Assembly (NCBI GenBank): GCA_964059195.1
Contig: CAXKWD010000003.1
Location: 201,338,174 to 201,402,173, forward strand
Origin: Ectobius pallidus
Taxonomy: Eukaryota > Arthropoda > Insecta > Blattodea > Ectobiidae
Direction: 5' to 3'
Length of the DNA: 64,000 nucleotides
Positions 50,878-62,310 of this stretch are shown piece after piece (position 1 is the first letter of the stretch; each line of letters opens with the position of its first letter). Under the pieces are notes generated by a model, which saw nothing but the letters and a program-made list of their open reading frames with translations, had not been told where the DNA came from and did not search any database. The translations under genes were made by a program, and so were the position numbers.

Positions 50878-51930
50878 AAAGCTTTCGATTGTGTCAACCA
50901 TGATCTTGTCTGTGAGAAACTTCAGTATTATGGCGTGAAAAATAAGGAACTGAATTTAATTAGGTCTTACCTGTCAAACCGTACTCAAATTACACGTATT
51001 AATGGTGAAAATTCAGACACTGCAGTGATTAATATTGGTGTCCCGCAAGGGTCAGTTCTCGGACCTCTTCTTTTTTTGATTATGATAAACGATCTACCAT
51101 TCAGTATAAATTGTGATTCAATCCTGTTTGCAGATGATATGACTCTACTTTCGTCTATGAACGACCTTTATGACCTTGCCCAATATATGGACTCTTCTTT
51201 GATAAATGCAGCTAACTGGTTTGAAGCAAACGGATTTAAGTTAAATAATCAAAGAACTCAACTTTTGACATTTTCTCTTAAGCCTCTTAATGATATAACG
51301 ACCACAAATGGTAAATTGCTTGGCATAATGTTAGATTCAAAACTTACGTGGAATGACCACATCGTTCATGTTTGTAATAGATTGTCTAAAGTCTTATATT
51401 TGCTTCGACACTTAAAATATTCAGTGCCCGATGATTATCTTATACAGGCATATTATGCCTTTTTTCATAGCATCTTGTCTTATGGAGTCCATCTATGGGG
51501 AAATGGTGCAAATGTCAATAAAATACTTATATTACAGAAGAAAGCTGTTCGCATTGTGTCGAATTCTTCATGGGATGCTCATTGTCGCCCAATATTCAGT
51601 AAACTAGGTATACTTACAGTGTTCAACCAATACATCTATAATTGTCTAGTAGCCGTTAAGGTTAACTTAACTAAATACAATTGTCAAAATTCACACCATA
51701 GCTACCCTGCTAGGTCTAATTATATGATATCTAAACCCTGTGTTAGGCTCGAAAAATCAAAACAGTGGTACAGAAACAATGCAGTGGATTTATTTAATAG
51801 ATTGCCCAGAGCTGCTCATTCTGTAGGCTTGAACAGATTTCGGAGTGTGTTGAAATCTTGGCTAACTGCCAACCCTTTTTACAATGTACATGAATATTTT
51901 AATGCTAATCTTAATTCAATATTTTCATAA
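50878..51930 (+). pseudogene. LINE-gamma RT C-terminal two thirds
   Basis: Open from KAFDCVNHDLVCEKL through GVPQGSVLGPLLFLIMINDLPF, the active-site LFADDMTLL, LLGIMLDSKLTWNDHIVHV and SYGVHLWGNG to a natural stop at 51930. No frame damage, so it is fairly young, but the truncated start makes it inert. The first residues of the longer open frame (50842-50877) come from the antisense of LINE-beta. Confidence 0.85.
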
Positions 51931-52065
51931 ATTTTTGACGTAGGTATTTTAATCTCTATTTATTGTTGTATTTTAATCTTATTAAGGGTCTAAGTGTAAT
52001 ATGTACATGTTGACGAAATCCCAAAACTATGTATATAATTCAAGGACAAAATAAAGATTGATTGA
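50878..52065 (+). mobile_element. LINE-gamma, 5'-truncated, nested in LINE-beta
   Basis: TTGACC occurs on both sides (50872-50877 and 52066-52071), a short target duplication or a junction homology. The 3' end is AATAAAGATTGATTGATTG, a GATT-repeat tail of CR1/L2-type LINEs. The 5' end starts inside the RT domain at the KAFD motif. Confidence 0.82.
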
Positions 52066-52071
52066 TTGACC

Positions 52072-52610
52072 TTTTCTAGGACTTTTGAAAATGCTGTGAG
52101 AATTGAAATGGGACGATAATTTTCGATTTTGTTCTTGTCACCCTTTTTGAAGATAGGGATAATTTTGGCGGTTTTAAATTGTTCTGGGAAAATTCCTGAA
52201 GAGATAGAGAGGTTACATATATACGTAAGTAGTTTGATGAGATATTGGATACTCTTCTTAGCAAAAATGTTGGGGATTCCGTCTATACCAGAGGAGGAGG
52301 CGCTCTTGAGGGTGCTGACAATCTTAAAGATTTCTTCTTCAGCAGTTGGAGATAGAAAAATGGTTTTTTCGACTGGAGGATAGTTATTTGAATTGGATGA
52401 TGAGAGAGTGTTTAAGATATTTTTCGAAATATTTGTGAAATAGCTGTTGAATGCTTGAGCAATGTCATGGGGGTTAGAAATTTGTTTACTATTGATTGTC
52501 AGTTAGATTTCTTCTTTTGATTTTGCAGCTAGGATACCAGTTTCTGACTTAACAATATTCCATAGTGCTTTAGATAGATTGAGAGCGCTTGTGCAGTATC
52601 TAAATGCCAA
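52072..52610 (-). pseudogene. LINE-beta linker region upstream of the RT
   Basis: Minus-strand reading gives LWNIVKSETG, ISNPHDIAQAFNSYFTNIS, SASSSGIDGIPN and SGIFPEQFKTAKIIPIFKKG, then ENYRPISILTAFSKVLEK. This is the standard lead-in to a LINE RT and joins directly to VNRLISFLEKNNY across the LINE-gamma insertion. One in-frame stop lies at 52503-52505. The endonuclease is missing; the copy is 5' truncated near 52610. Confidence 0.75.
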
Positions 52611-53072
52611 GTTCAAATATGGCAGTAGGTATGAAAAATGCCAGATTTCTACTCCGTAAAATACTATCTTAGAAAAAAATTATTAAAAATATAATTTTAA
52701 AGCTAGAATGATGAATGGATTTTACTAGATTAATTTATTTCCATTAATATATTAACTACAAGAATTTTCAGATAGTGAATCGACATCTAGTAGATATTTA
52801 ATTACAACAACAAAGAATAGTAATTTTTCTATTGATGTAACAAAGTGCCAGAATGCTTTAGTTTAATCAGTTATTATTGCAATTATGATATGCAGAAAAT
52901 TAAAGTTTTTTTAATCAATTTCTGAGTTAAGCTCCAGATCAATCCAGTAAGCAGGACTTTTTTTTTCTTCTTTTCTTTCTTTTTTTAAACCAGATTAACA
53001 TCGTCTAGCAACAGCAGAACTATACAGATTTGTGATATCTTGACACTCGCGCAGTCATAGAAATATATATAT
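52611..53072. other. no gene recognised
   Basis: AT-rich; pyrimidine tract near 52960-52985 and a short TA run at 53063-53072 that is the target of the next element. Confidence 0.5.
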
Positions 53073-55106
53073 GGGTCATTCCATGCCAAATCATCACAGC
53101 TCCCAACCCGACCATCTCAGATTTACATGAAATTCGGTAAGAAGTTAAAATACATGAAGTTGTACACACACGCAAAATTTTACCCCTCAGTGTTTTACGA
53201 TATTCATACAGCAGGGTTGCAAACATGATAAAAATTGTAAAATTTTCCCTTGCATGCTCTGCAAAAATAAATCACAACTTTACTTCTAATTGAGGTAAAA
53301 CCTTCATGTTGGTCTCATTTTGAAGCTAAAGGTACATAGTTTCCATTAAAAATAGTTGCATTTCAAAATATTAATTTTTTCATAGTTAATTAGCTTCATA
53401 TTTTTCCAGTGGTATAATTATAGATTGAATGTTTTGATAAGTTCTGCCTATATACCACTAAATATTAAAACAATCAGCTGAAGTCTACATGAGGTAAGGA
53501 GAACAGTTAATTAACAACTCGTGTTTTGAATTTGACTTTTATTGTGTTCTTCTAAACGTATTTTTATTGTATTAGATTAGTAGCACTCAAACATTCACCG
53601 TAGAATGTTCAGCTCTCAAGACTATCGGCGTTACTGATGATGACGCATACGACGTTGAAATGCATCTCAATATATTGAAAAACAACGAAAGCTGAAGATT
53701 ACAAGAGATAAGTCACTACACTACTCAAGATCCGCTAATCTAATCCAAGAAGGACCACATAAATTACAGTTATTTACAATATGACATTGTTATAATTGAC
53801 TCTCTAGTAATAATAGTCACACAACACAAATACAAGAAGAAAGAAGCTAGGTGCATTTTATCCAAGAAGACAATTATTTATGACATACACAGACATCTGT
53901 GTGCTATTTTAAAACAATTGACAAGTATTAGAATACTTTATCAGTCTAAGTTTCATATATGTTTAATTTTAATTCATATTTTAACTATTGTGACAAGGTT
54001 AACTTCGTAATTTTATTACTAATTATTGTAAATAGTCTAATTTGACAACACATTGAGCTCAATGTTATTTTAATATTTTATATTATTAAGTGATAGACTA
54101 AATCTAATACAATAAAAATACGTTTAGAAGAACACAATAAAAGTCAAATTCAAAACACGTGTTGTTAATTAACTGTTCTCCTTACCTCATGTAGACTTCA
54201 GCTGATTGTTTTAATATTTAGTGGTATATAGGCGGAACTTATCAAAACATTCAATAATTTTTTCATTCCAAGGTCAAAAGGTGTAACCTTTGACCTTGAG
54301 TATCTAAGAAACTGTATCTTTAATTTTATTGAAGAAAAGATATGTTAGGCAGTTAAATGCATTCTATCTTTGGTACAAATTTCATTTTGGGATGGCTTTG
54401 GGAACAGGAGAAAAAAATTTCCCTATAATATAAAGCCACATGGCTGACTCACTCACTCACTCACTGACAATGTTTGCCCACTTTCAGATGAGCTAGAAAC
54501 TTGAAATTTGGTACACGTATAGCGTTTAGGCTGTAAACCACATAAAAATTCCAAAAACGTTATTTTTTTTATTTTTAGTCCTAAAACCACCCGAAAAAGG
54601 GCTCGGCTCGGCTAACTGACATTAATGTTTGACCACTTCCAGATGAGCCAGAAACTTGAAAATGAGACCAACATGAAGATTTTACCTCAATTACAATTTT
54701 ACAATTTACAATTTATTGTTTCAAATTACACGAAAAATATACATAAAAAGTTGATACACCACCCGAAGAAGCAGAGCTTGTGTTCGGGGGTGGTTCAGTT
54801 CTATATATGAGAAAAACTTATACTAAATAATTACTTAAAACAATACAAAATTTGGAGAAGTATGACAGAATATTATGTAGAATAGAAGTAAAGTTATGAT
54901 TTATTTTTGCAGAGCATGCAAGGGAAAATTTTACAATTTTTATCATGTTTGCAACCCTGCTGTATGAATATCGTAAATCACTGAGGGGTAAAATTTTGCG
55001 TGTGTGTACAACTTCATGTATTTTAACTTCTTACTGAATTTCATGTAAATCTGAGATGGTCGGGTTGGAAATAACACTTTATTGTGATGATTTGGCATGA
55101 AATGAC

Positions 55107-55108
<2 letters not shown>
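53073..55108. mobile_element. non-autonomous relative of the GGGTCATTCCATG transposons
   Basis: Ends GGGTCATTCCATGCCAAATC and the complement with one mismatch, in a TA-rich target (ATAT on both sides). Inverted repeats of about 220 bp (53073-53293; 54887-55108) continue after an insertion with a further 40 bp (53285-53327; 54653-54695). The tip and the GACCATCTCAGATTTA motif about 40 bp inside match copies A-D. No transposase frame. The middle holds a nested foldback element, a duplicated 'actttcagatgagctagaaacttgaaa' segment, and a roughly 190-bp insertion with an ACCACCCGAA/TTCGGGGGTGGT hairpin in the right arm. Confidence 0.8.
53424..54255. mobile_element. nested foldback element with about 155-bp inverted arms
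   Basis: 53424-53578 and 54101-54255 are near-perfect inverted copies (ATTGAATGTTTTGATAAG at the tip). The loop holds a sequence (about 53625-53670) resembling a decayed hammerhead core: CTGATGATG ... TTGAAATGCATC, with ATGCAT as a palindromic stem III. Confidence 0.75.

Positions 55109-55142
<34 letters not shown>
55109..55142. repeat. (TA)n microsatellite
   Basis: Continues the TA tract that also precedes the element at 53063-53072. The element inserted into this tract. Confidence 0.9.
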
Positions 55143-55147
<5 letters not shown>

Positions 55148-55162
55148 TATACACATATCAAA

Positions 55163-55230
55163 TTGGCCAGCTACGGGATTTGAACCACAGACCTTCAGAA
55201 TGCGAGATATTACCATCTTGGTCACCTCGC
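55163..55230 (-). repeat. tRNA-derived SINE head
   Basis: The minus strand reads GAGGTGACCAAGATGGTAAT (A-box-like) and GTGGTTCAAATCCCG (B box) at tRNA-like spacing. No tRNA fold with a full acceptor stem. Confidence 0.55.
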
Positions 55231-55420
55231 TCAGTTTAATGATTGAGTGTGATAAGCATATGTGAAATAATAGTGTTATTTGTCAAAGTACCTGTATTGC
55301 AACTTCCAAAGCCGTATATGAATGCTGTAAAACAATATATTGTCATGATAACTGATTTGCATTTGAAAAATTCTTTCTAATATATTGCCTTAAAATAGGC
55401 ACTAAATTGGGCATTACTCT

Positions 55421-55612
55421 GGTACTGGTCAACTGATTTGGTCCAACATCAATAGGCTTTTTAACATGAACGTTATAAATGTGTATAACAAGTTTCATGA
55501 AAATACGATAAAGCGTACTCGAGTTATCGCGCCTACAGACAGACGGACACATTTCCCTGTCCCCCACACAGTCTTATAAAGTACCATACTGGCACTTAAT
55601 AAATATAAACAT
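55421..55612. repeat. dispersed repeat shared with 31333-31385
   Basis: TACTGGTCAACTGATTTGGTC and CATACTGGCACTTAATAA bracket an interior with CAGACAGACGGACA. The copy near 31333 lacks the interior. Confidence 0.6.
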
Positions 55613-56185
55613 ACCATTAGAACTAAGTTACGACACCAGTACTGATGATGGTGTGTATTGTAAAGTCTTCAGCATGAGTTTTAACTCTACACTGTGGATC
55701 CTCTTACTCTCAATTTACAAAAATCATCTGGTCATCAGAAAATTAAAAATAAAGTACAATTTAACAAATATAAATATTATTGCAGTTTAATGTTCAAGCC
55801 GCAGAAAAAACACCACATTTATTACAAAAGTTAAATCGATTATAATTAATGATACGATTTACTTGTGCATCACTAGGGCATATAATCCCTTCTCACATTT
55901 TATGCACACTGTATGTGATCTTTTTCTTTCCTGCTTCTTTGGCAACAATTTGATGGAGAAAGGGAATGATATTAATTGTATCTTCAGTCACTGGGAACTT
56001 AACTTTTAATTATAATCAAAGTATAAAACTGGAATTTTGTCTTTTCCTTCCCCGTAATATTTTTGCAATATAATAAATATGCATCATCATTGTTGGAATA
56101 ATGTTAAAGACTACCTTTTTCCAATATTTAAGAGTTCTTCGCTCATCTAAATAAAAATACCACATCATGTTGGTTGAAGCAATCC
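55613..56185. other. no gene recognised
   Basis: AT-rich non-coding sequence; may include unreadable remains of the mariner element whose C-terminus follows. Confidence 0.4.
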
Positions 56186-56386
56186 CCCCGTGAGCTGCTG
56201 AAGTTCCGTCTCATGAAGCAACTTCTGGCAGGAAAACATTTCCACAATGACACTGAAGTACAGACAGCAGTGATTTCGTGGCTCCAGACGTTGGCGACAG
56301 AGTCCTATGACAAGGGCATACAATTGTTGGTACACCGCTAAGATAAATGCCTCAATAATGGTGGCGACTATGTAGTTAAGTAGCTA
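56186..56386 (+). pseudogene. mariner transposase C-terminal relic
   Basis: Plus-strand reading gives RELLKFRLMKQLLAGKHF then TAVISWLQTLATESYDKGIQ and DKCLNNGGDYV, the C-terminal end of mariner/SETMAR-type transposases. An in-frame TAA follows HR. The upstream catalytic part is gone. Confidence 0.65.
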
Positions 56387-59350
56387 GTGAATCCCTGTAA
56401 ATATTGCAATCAATATTCTTACTTATTAATGTGTTTGTTTTAGTTATCGGTGTTCAGACCTTACTTTCCGAATAACCCTCGTAAGTATCATGTAATTAAT
56501 AATTAAATCAATGTGGCCTGCTTATCTTTTACTGAAAAGAAAATGGCATTTTAGTTAAAGAAAGGCGAAGAGCAATGAATTACATGCTAAAGGCTTTAGG
56601 TTTGCCAAATGTCAGGTTTCTAGCTCATTTAGAAGTGGGTCAACATTAATGTCAGTATACTCCGTAGACAGTTGCCTGCATTTACTAATCTTCCACATGA
56701 GCTAAAATCACTTTGGTTAGGTTAGTGATTGCTTTTCATCAACAATCACTTTAAGTCTTGAAAACCAGTCTCTGTCAGAAAGACCAAAACATTAAATAAA
56801 CAAACAAGTAGATTCAAGATTTATTATGTTTTTGAATTGCATCAAAATGCAGTTATTAACATAGGCCTACATATGATTTACAGAATGAGAGATTATATAC
56901 AAAACAGAATACGGAAATTTTACAGTTTAAAGTACAATATTAGTGATAGGACATTCAAACAAAACAAGACAATTCAAATAATATAGTGCATGCCACTTAT
57001 TGTGATCACTTCAGGATGCAGCTAATCTGATAATATTAACCGACTGATAACAGTAACTGAAGGAATTAAATTAAGGTTATTTATTCATATATAAGATAGT
57101 GAACCAAAAAAAAACAGAATTAAAAATGTTTATTCATAAAATAATATGTAACTGTGAATCATTGAACCACTCATAGGCTAATACTGTAATAGACTACAAG
57201 CAACTATTTTTTCAACCAGTAAGAAAGTTTTTAACTGTTTTTATTTTCCTTTAGGAGTCCATTAACCAATTAAATTAATTAAGTCCATTAACCAAGTCCA
57301 TTAACCATTCAAATGCAAGGTGTATACCTACCTGGTTAACAACCCTTTCTACTCTGTGTCTGAATTTTTTGAGTGTAATATAGTTTAATGGTAATATGAA
57401 TACAGGTTTTAAAATGTACATAGTGGGTTAAGTCTAGATTGTGGTCCTGACTTTATCTAGTAACAAAGGGGTTTAACGACAATAAAATTCTTACTTATTT
57501 ATTTTTTTAATTTATCTAAATTTAAGTTATTCTTAAAAATTCTTGTTGACTGTTAATAAATATTAAATAATAAATATTTCGAATATGACTTTAAGAATTT
57601 ATAGTTAGTAATAGTTAGTAAATGTACAAGAAACTTAATGTAGTATTTTCACTTAAATATTGTAAAATTAGTTGTGAATTATGTATATTTCGTGTTGTAA
57701 TTTATGTATGTAATCTTTGTACTCCTGACTTTGTCTATTACCTAAATGGTTTAATGACAAGAAAATAAAATTATTATTATTATTAATACTCCATACTCAG
57801 TTAGTCAGTTACGAGTTACGAGTGTTTCTGGAAGTCTATGCTGATCTGCGGTGAACACCGCATATCAAAACATCTAACGCCTGTCTGTTCAAGTGTTTTC
57901 ATTTTACATTAGCCATCACTGCAAGTCAACACTGTTATCTTCACAAACCAAAAGCTGCAACTTAACTGTGGGGCGAAACATGTTTTATTGTTTAAAAGAG
58001 AAAGTTATGTAATGCCACCCCTTCGAACTGATCATCCTGTGAGCTGGGAACAGAATTGCTACCTCCAGTACATACAAATAAGTTGAGTTAGAAACGAAAC
58101 CCTTAAAAACGAAATTTTGAATGACGTACAGTACTTGGAAATAAAGCCGCAAGAAGCAAAATGTGACAACATAAACTGAATCTTTGATCACAATAAACAG
58201 CATTTTTTCAATGTATCAGTATTAATCCGTACGGGACTTCATAAAAGTGATAACATTACCCGACTGATAACATTATCAACAATTACATTAAGTAGCGTTC
58301 ACTGTTTTAATATTAACTCGAAAAACTCATTAATACCAACAGCAAAAAATTGTCTTAAAGCAAGCCAGTCTCTCAAAACAGCCTTAAGCCTGCTTTATAT
58401 AAATGACTGTGCAGCTTTGGGTAATCTGCTCTTATACAATTCAACGGCCCTAAATAGCATGCTCACTTGCTCCCTCACTTCGTGAGACATTGGGGTATAC
58501 TCGGCAATGTTAGTCTCTCGCAGTCTAAACTTTCACGAAGAGTACAAAATTAGGAAAACCGTTTCTTTATTATATAAGGCCTAAGTGAAATCAACACAAT
58601 GAACAAATATTCTAAATTTATTTTTACTTACAATTTTCATAGCTCTGAACCACAAACATTTTTTAATAAACTACCAGTGTAAATTTCTTAAAAATCCTGG
58701 AGTCAATTAATAATGGCGGGCAAAATCGCATGCACCAGCTGTAAAATATTGATGGTTTAACTCTTGAAATATCGCTGATAATAAAAATCCAAACATACCA
58801 TTCCTTCCCTTGAAACATTATATAATTTCTGAAAATTACAATGAATTGATCAAATAAAATTCACATCATATTAATCTGTCAACAAACAGTTGAGAAACAA
58901 TATGTATTATGTGTTCACTGTTAGCTTTGGAACTGCATAATCGAATCTGAGATCGTTTTCCCAGGCGGCGCTTCCTAATCGTGGAATGTAGTCTAAAGCC
59001 AAAATTTTAGCTGTTTCATTAATTATTAATGGTTTAGTTTATGAATGATTCGTGTTCAAGTGTTAATAAATATAATGCTTTAATAGTTATTATACTATTA
59101 ATTTTTAATTTTTAAATTAATTATTGTGGGCGAAGCCACGGCACCTGCTAGTCTATTAAACAATTTAATACCTATATTATTATTCTTTGTTTTAGTTAAT
59201 CTTGCAGTTTGAGTGCGGTAACTATGAGGTAGTTGTTCCTAGTGTCATATTGATGGAGATTATAGTGAAAATGTTCACTATGGAGATTAGACTTAATAGA
59301 TACATTGATTACTTACAGTGAGAATTTCAAAATGACGGATTTATTTACAG
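56387..59350. other. intron-like AT-rich sequence, no gene recognised
   Basis: Probably an upstream intron of the DHTKD1 gene. The sequence at 56605-56655 is an inverted relative of the repeat at 54470-54520. No exon encoding the part of DHTKD1 that should precede 59351 was found. Confidence 0.5.
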
Positions 59351-59471
59351 AATATACATCCCCACTTACTGAAGACGCACGTGACTGCAAGACTCAGTAA
59401 GCTAACAGAAGGAGGCAACATCGATTGGGCAACTGCCGAGGCTCTGGCATTTGGATCGCTCTTGTACCAAG
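59351..59471 (+). CDS. DHTKD1: DHTKD1 exon (2-oxoadipate dehydrogenase E1)
   Basis: TTATTTACAG acceptor, CAAG|GTACTG donor. Encodes [13 protein letters not shown] and [17 protein letters not shown], matching the region of thiamine-diphosphate E1 enzymes (DHTKD1, related to OGDH) just before the conserved [10 protein letters not shown] block. The enzyme decarboxylates 2-oxoadipate in mitochondrial lysine and tryptophan breakdown. The 3' end is at phase 1 and joins in frame to the next exon. Confidence 0.85.
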
Positions 59472-59549
59472 GTACTGTAGTACTTCTACGAGTAACAGAT
59501 ATCTGCACTTTGGGTAGTTGTAGTTGATTCACTGCTGTCACCATTGCAG

Positions 59550-59689
59550 GATTCCATGTGCGTATCAGTGGCCAGGATGTTGGCAGAGGGACGTTTTCAC
59601 ACCGCCATGTTATGCTGGTTGACCAGAAAACAAATGAAATGCACATTCCACTCAACAGTCTTGTCGATAACCAGACTGGTTGCCTAGAG
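59550..59689 (+). CDS. DHTKD1: DHTKD1 exon with the [10 protein letters not shown] motif
   Basis: CCATTGCAG acceptor, GAG|GTCAGA donor. Encodes [19 protein letters not shown] and [16 protein letters not shown], the pyrimidine-binding part of the E1 active site. The 78-bp intron 59472-59549 separates it from the preceding exon, and the spliced frame is continuous. The wording fits DHTKD1 better than OGDH. The next exon is not in the window, so the following intron is longer than 4.3 kb. Confidence 0.87.
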
Positions 59690-59764
59690 GTCAGATATCT
59701 TCTTCTAAAGCAAACTTTTCCTGGTAACACTGTACTACTTCTGTGAACAGCTCTTACAGTCCTT

Positions 59765-59966
59765 AATGATGATAGCCCATTCTTCTCTGATTTCTGCCTT
59801 TCTCCTCCATCTTCTAATCTCCATACTATGCAAGTCCTTCTCCACACAATCCAACCATCTTAATCTTGGTCTTCCCCTCTCTCTTCTCCCTTCAGGTTTG
59901 CCTTCATCCATTCTAATCTCATGCCCAACCCATTCAATTCTTTTAGCTTTAATAAAGATTTTCCGT
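59765..59966 (-). pseudogene. LINE-delta C-terminal relic, part 2
   Basis: The minus strand reads KAKRIEWVGHEIRMDEGKPE and a GRPRLRWLD-like segment (frameshifted), the C-terminal end of many insect LINE proteins. It continues the piece at 62505-62650, from which it is separated by the THAP element. Confidence 0.6.
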
Positions 59967-60299
59967 AAAATACGGACTATAAGACGCTATGGACTATAAG
60001 ATGCACCATAATTTTTAAGCAACTTTGTAAAAAAATAACATTTTTACCATTTTTATTATTAGATTGCAAAGCCAGACTAAAAAAAAATCATATGAATACC
60101 TTTTATTTTTTTCCACTGCGAAACTGGCTACTAACAAAAATATTGTACTGTTACCGTTAATGTAAATCACTTTCAATTCAAGTTCACTGGCACCATGGAC
60201 TGCAATGACGCATCATAGGCTAGATAATGTTCTGGGCTTTTATGGCGGGGCGGGAGAGAGACAGTGTTAGCAAGCTTGTGAATCCCCTCATGTTTGTCA

Positions 60300-60680
60300 C
60301 ATCCCACTCAGCACACATACGTAAAATATATGTAAAAATTGCGTTATCCCTAGATCTAGGTAATGTATATCACACATATTGGTTAAATAAAATCTACGTA
60401 TAATATACGCTCAAATGTCCCACTTTTTTATGTATATCGTACGTCTATTCATGTCAATACAGACATTTAATATATATCAATTATACGAACAATCGCATAC
60501 ATACTATTGATGTACAATATCTATACGTAAAAAATATGTCAAGATGATCTATCAAACGTATATATTATATATAATTTATGTAGCCTATATAGGGCCTTTG
60601 GTTCATAAATGTACACTGCTCACATACATTTTACATATACTATCAATACATGAGATATCAATAACTAAAAATGTCATCAA
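60300..60680. repeat. left subterminal cluster of ACGTATA/TATACGT words
   Basis: ACGTA-containing short palindromes occur every 20-60 bp (ACGTAAAATATATG, ACGTATAATATACG, ATCGTACG, TATACGTAAAAAAT, ACGTATATATT). A matching cluster occupies 62030-62310 on the other side of the gene. Confidence 0.55.
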
Positions 60681-61341
60681 GAACACTTTTTGTGCTTACT
60701 ATCTTGCAGTTTTTTGGGACTTCTTGCTGAGGTATTTTGCAATTATTTATTGTAAGCAAAACACTGAGATCGCTCATAATACACACTGAACCAAGAATCT
60801 TCGGAACATCATCAATAACATCCATTAAGCACAGCACTAGCCTTTCTACTGCCATTATGCTAATCCACTGCCCTTTAAGTCCTTCTGTTACACTTAGGAA
60901 GTACTGCATCACATCTTCCAAACAATGCAGAGCTTGTCATTCAGCATAACTTTTAAGTTCTTTTAAGCTTTCTGCAACTGCTTGGTTTAAATTTTCTTCT
61001 TCTGCATCAATTAATCTTCTGCATGATGGACCTGGTCTTGACAAGTACTCAGGCAGATTAGGAAATATTGATGGTACTGCACCAAGTTTCAGTTTAGGGC
61101 AAGTTCTAGGAAATGTTTTTACTTCACCGTTAACTAAAAATGTCTCTGTTCTTATCACACTCTCTTCAGGAAAATGCTTCACACAAATAACAGGCTTGCT
61201 TACCCCTGTAAAGTCTGTAGGAATCTTTCTATGCCATGTCTTCTTAAGTTCTTCGTCTTTTGGTAAAGAAAATGTACTAACACTTTCATGTTGTGACTTG
61301 TAGTTACTTTTACAGCCAGCAACACTACAGCACCTAGGCAT
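60658..61341 (-). pseudogene. THAP-domain protein with one in-frame UGA
   Basis: Start chosen at MPRCCSVAGCKSNYKS (61341), just after TTGTTTCAG, a good splice acceptor. THAP finger: CSVAGC, FSLPKDEELKKTWHRKIP, VICVKHFPEES, AVPSIFPNLPEYL. A Glu-rich helix follows. The frame meets TGA at 60937-60939 (GAA TGA CAA) and continues in the same frame (LHCLEDVMQYFLSVTEGL ...) to about 60658. No nuclease core is seen. The product would be a DNA-binding protein of the P/THAP transposon type. Confidence 0.7.
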
Positions 61342-61530
61342 TGTGAATTCCTGAAACAATTAAAAAATACTTTAGCAGCGTTATCGTAAATTATGATCAG
61401 AGCTAATTACCACAGCATCTGTATTATAAATCAGTTTGCAAGTTGTTGAGGTTTTGATAGGCCAATTTATGTATGAGAAACAAATCTTGCACAGGGACTT
61501 ACCAGTACTGTTTTATGTGTAAATGTTTTT

Positions 61531-61612
61531 CTTCTGCCTCATTAATCTTCTACATGAAGGACCAGGTCTTCACAAACATTCAGGTAGGCCTAAATTAGGA
61601 AATGTATCCTAG
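61531..61612 (-). pseudogene. duplicated scrap of the THAP gene
   Basis: About 80 bp on the minus strand repeat, with changes and a stop, the RPGPSCRRL segment and preceding FPNL of the THAP gene at 61000-61075. Confidence 0.6.
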
Positions 61613-62029
61613 GGTATTACCCTACAGATCACTGCACGTTGCATAATATTTCGTCAGCTTTAAATACACACACATGTACATTTATTCTTCGTTTCTATGT
61701 TATATACATAGGGAGTAGTTGCAACAGAACAGTGCAATTCTCTCCACACACAATTTCTTGTTAATAAAACACTATAAAAGAGAAACTTATACACAGCCAC
61801 TAACAGCCAACAAAATACAACCTTGAATCAGCAGATCTACATTGCTGATGTCACAGACAAGATGGCCGCCAGTCATAAAAAATAGTCCTACTGAATGTAC
61901 GGATGTAATCATTTTAAACCATTTTTTAAATTAATTTCTGATTAGCGTGAGTAAATTTTATTGCGTTCCCTTAATTTAACCAAATCGATTTACTAGAGTA
62001 AAACACAATAAACCGGTGTTTACAATGTC

Positions 62030-62310
62030 CAATTCTAGACGTAAAATTTACGTATAGTTGGTACGTAATTTTGATGTTACAAATGAACAATCAAATCGAT
62101 TTTGTTTTATATTTAATCCTACTTATGTAACAGTAACTTTAATTTTGATATATTATGAATATAAAGCAGGATTAAATTACAACAGTTTTTATACATGTAT
62201 ATATTGGACATAAAATATACGTATAATTTACGTTTTGACTTTGACCAATCGTAAGATATATATGTAGCTCTAAAATATACGTATATTATACATATCGTGC
62301 TGCGTGCGAT
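62030..62310. repeat. right subterminal cluster of ACGTATA/TATACGT words
   Basis: ACGTAAAATTTACGTATAG, TATACGTATAATTTACG and ATATACGTATATTATAC mirror the cluster at 60300-60680. Confidence 0.55.
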
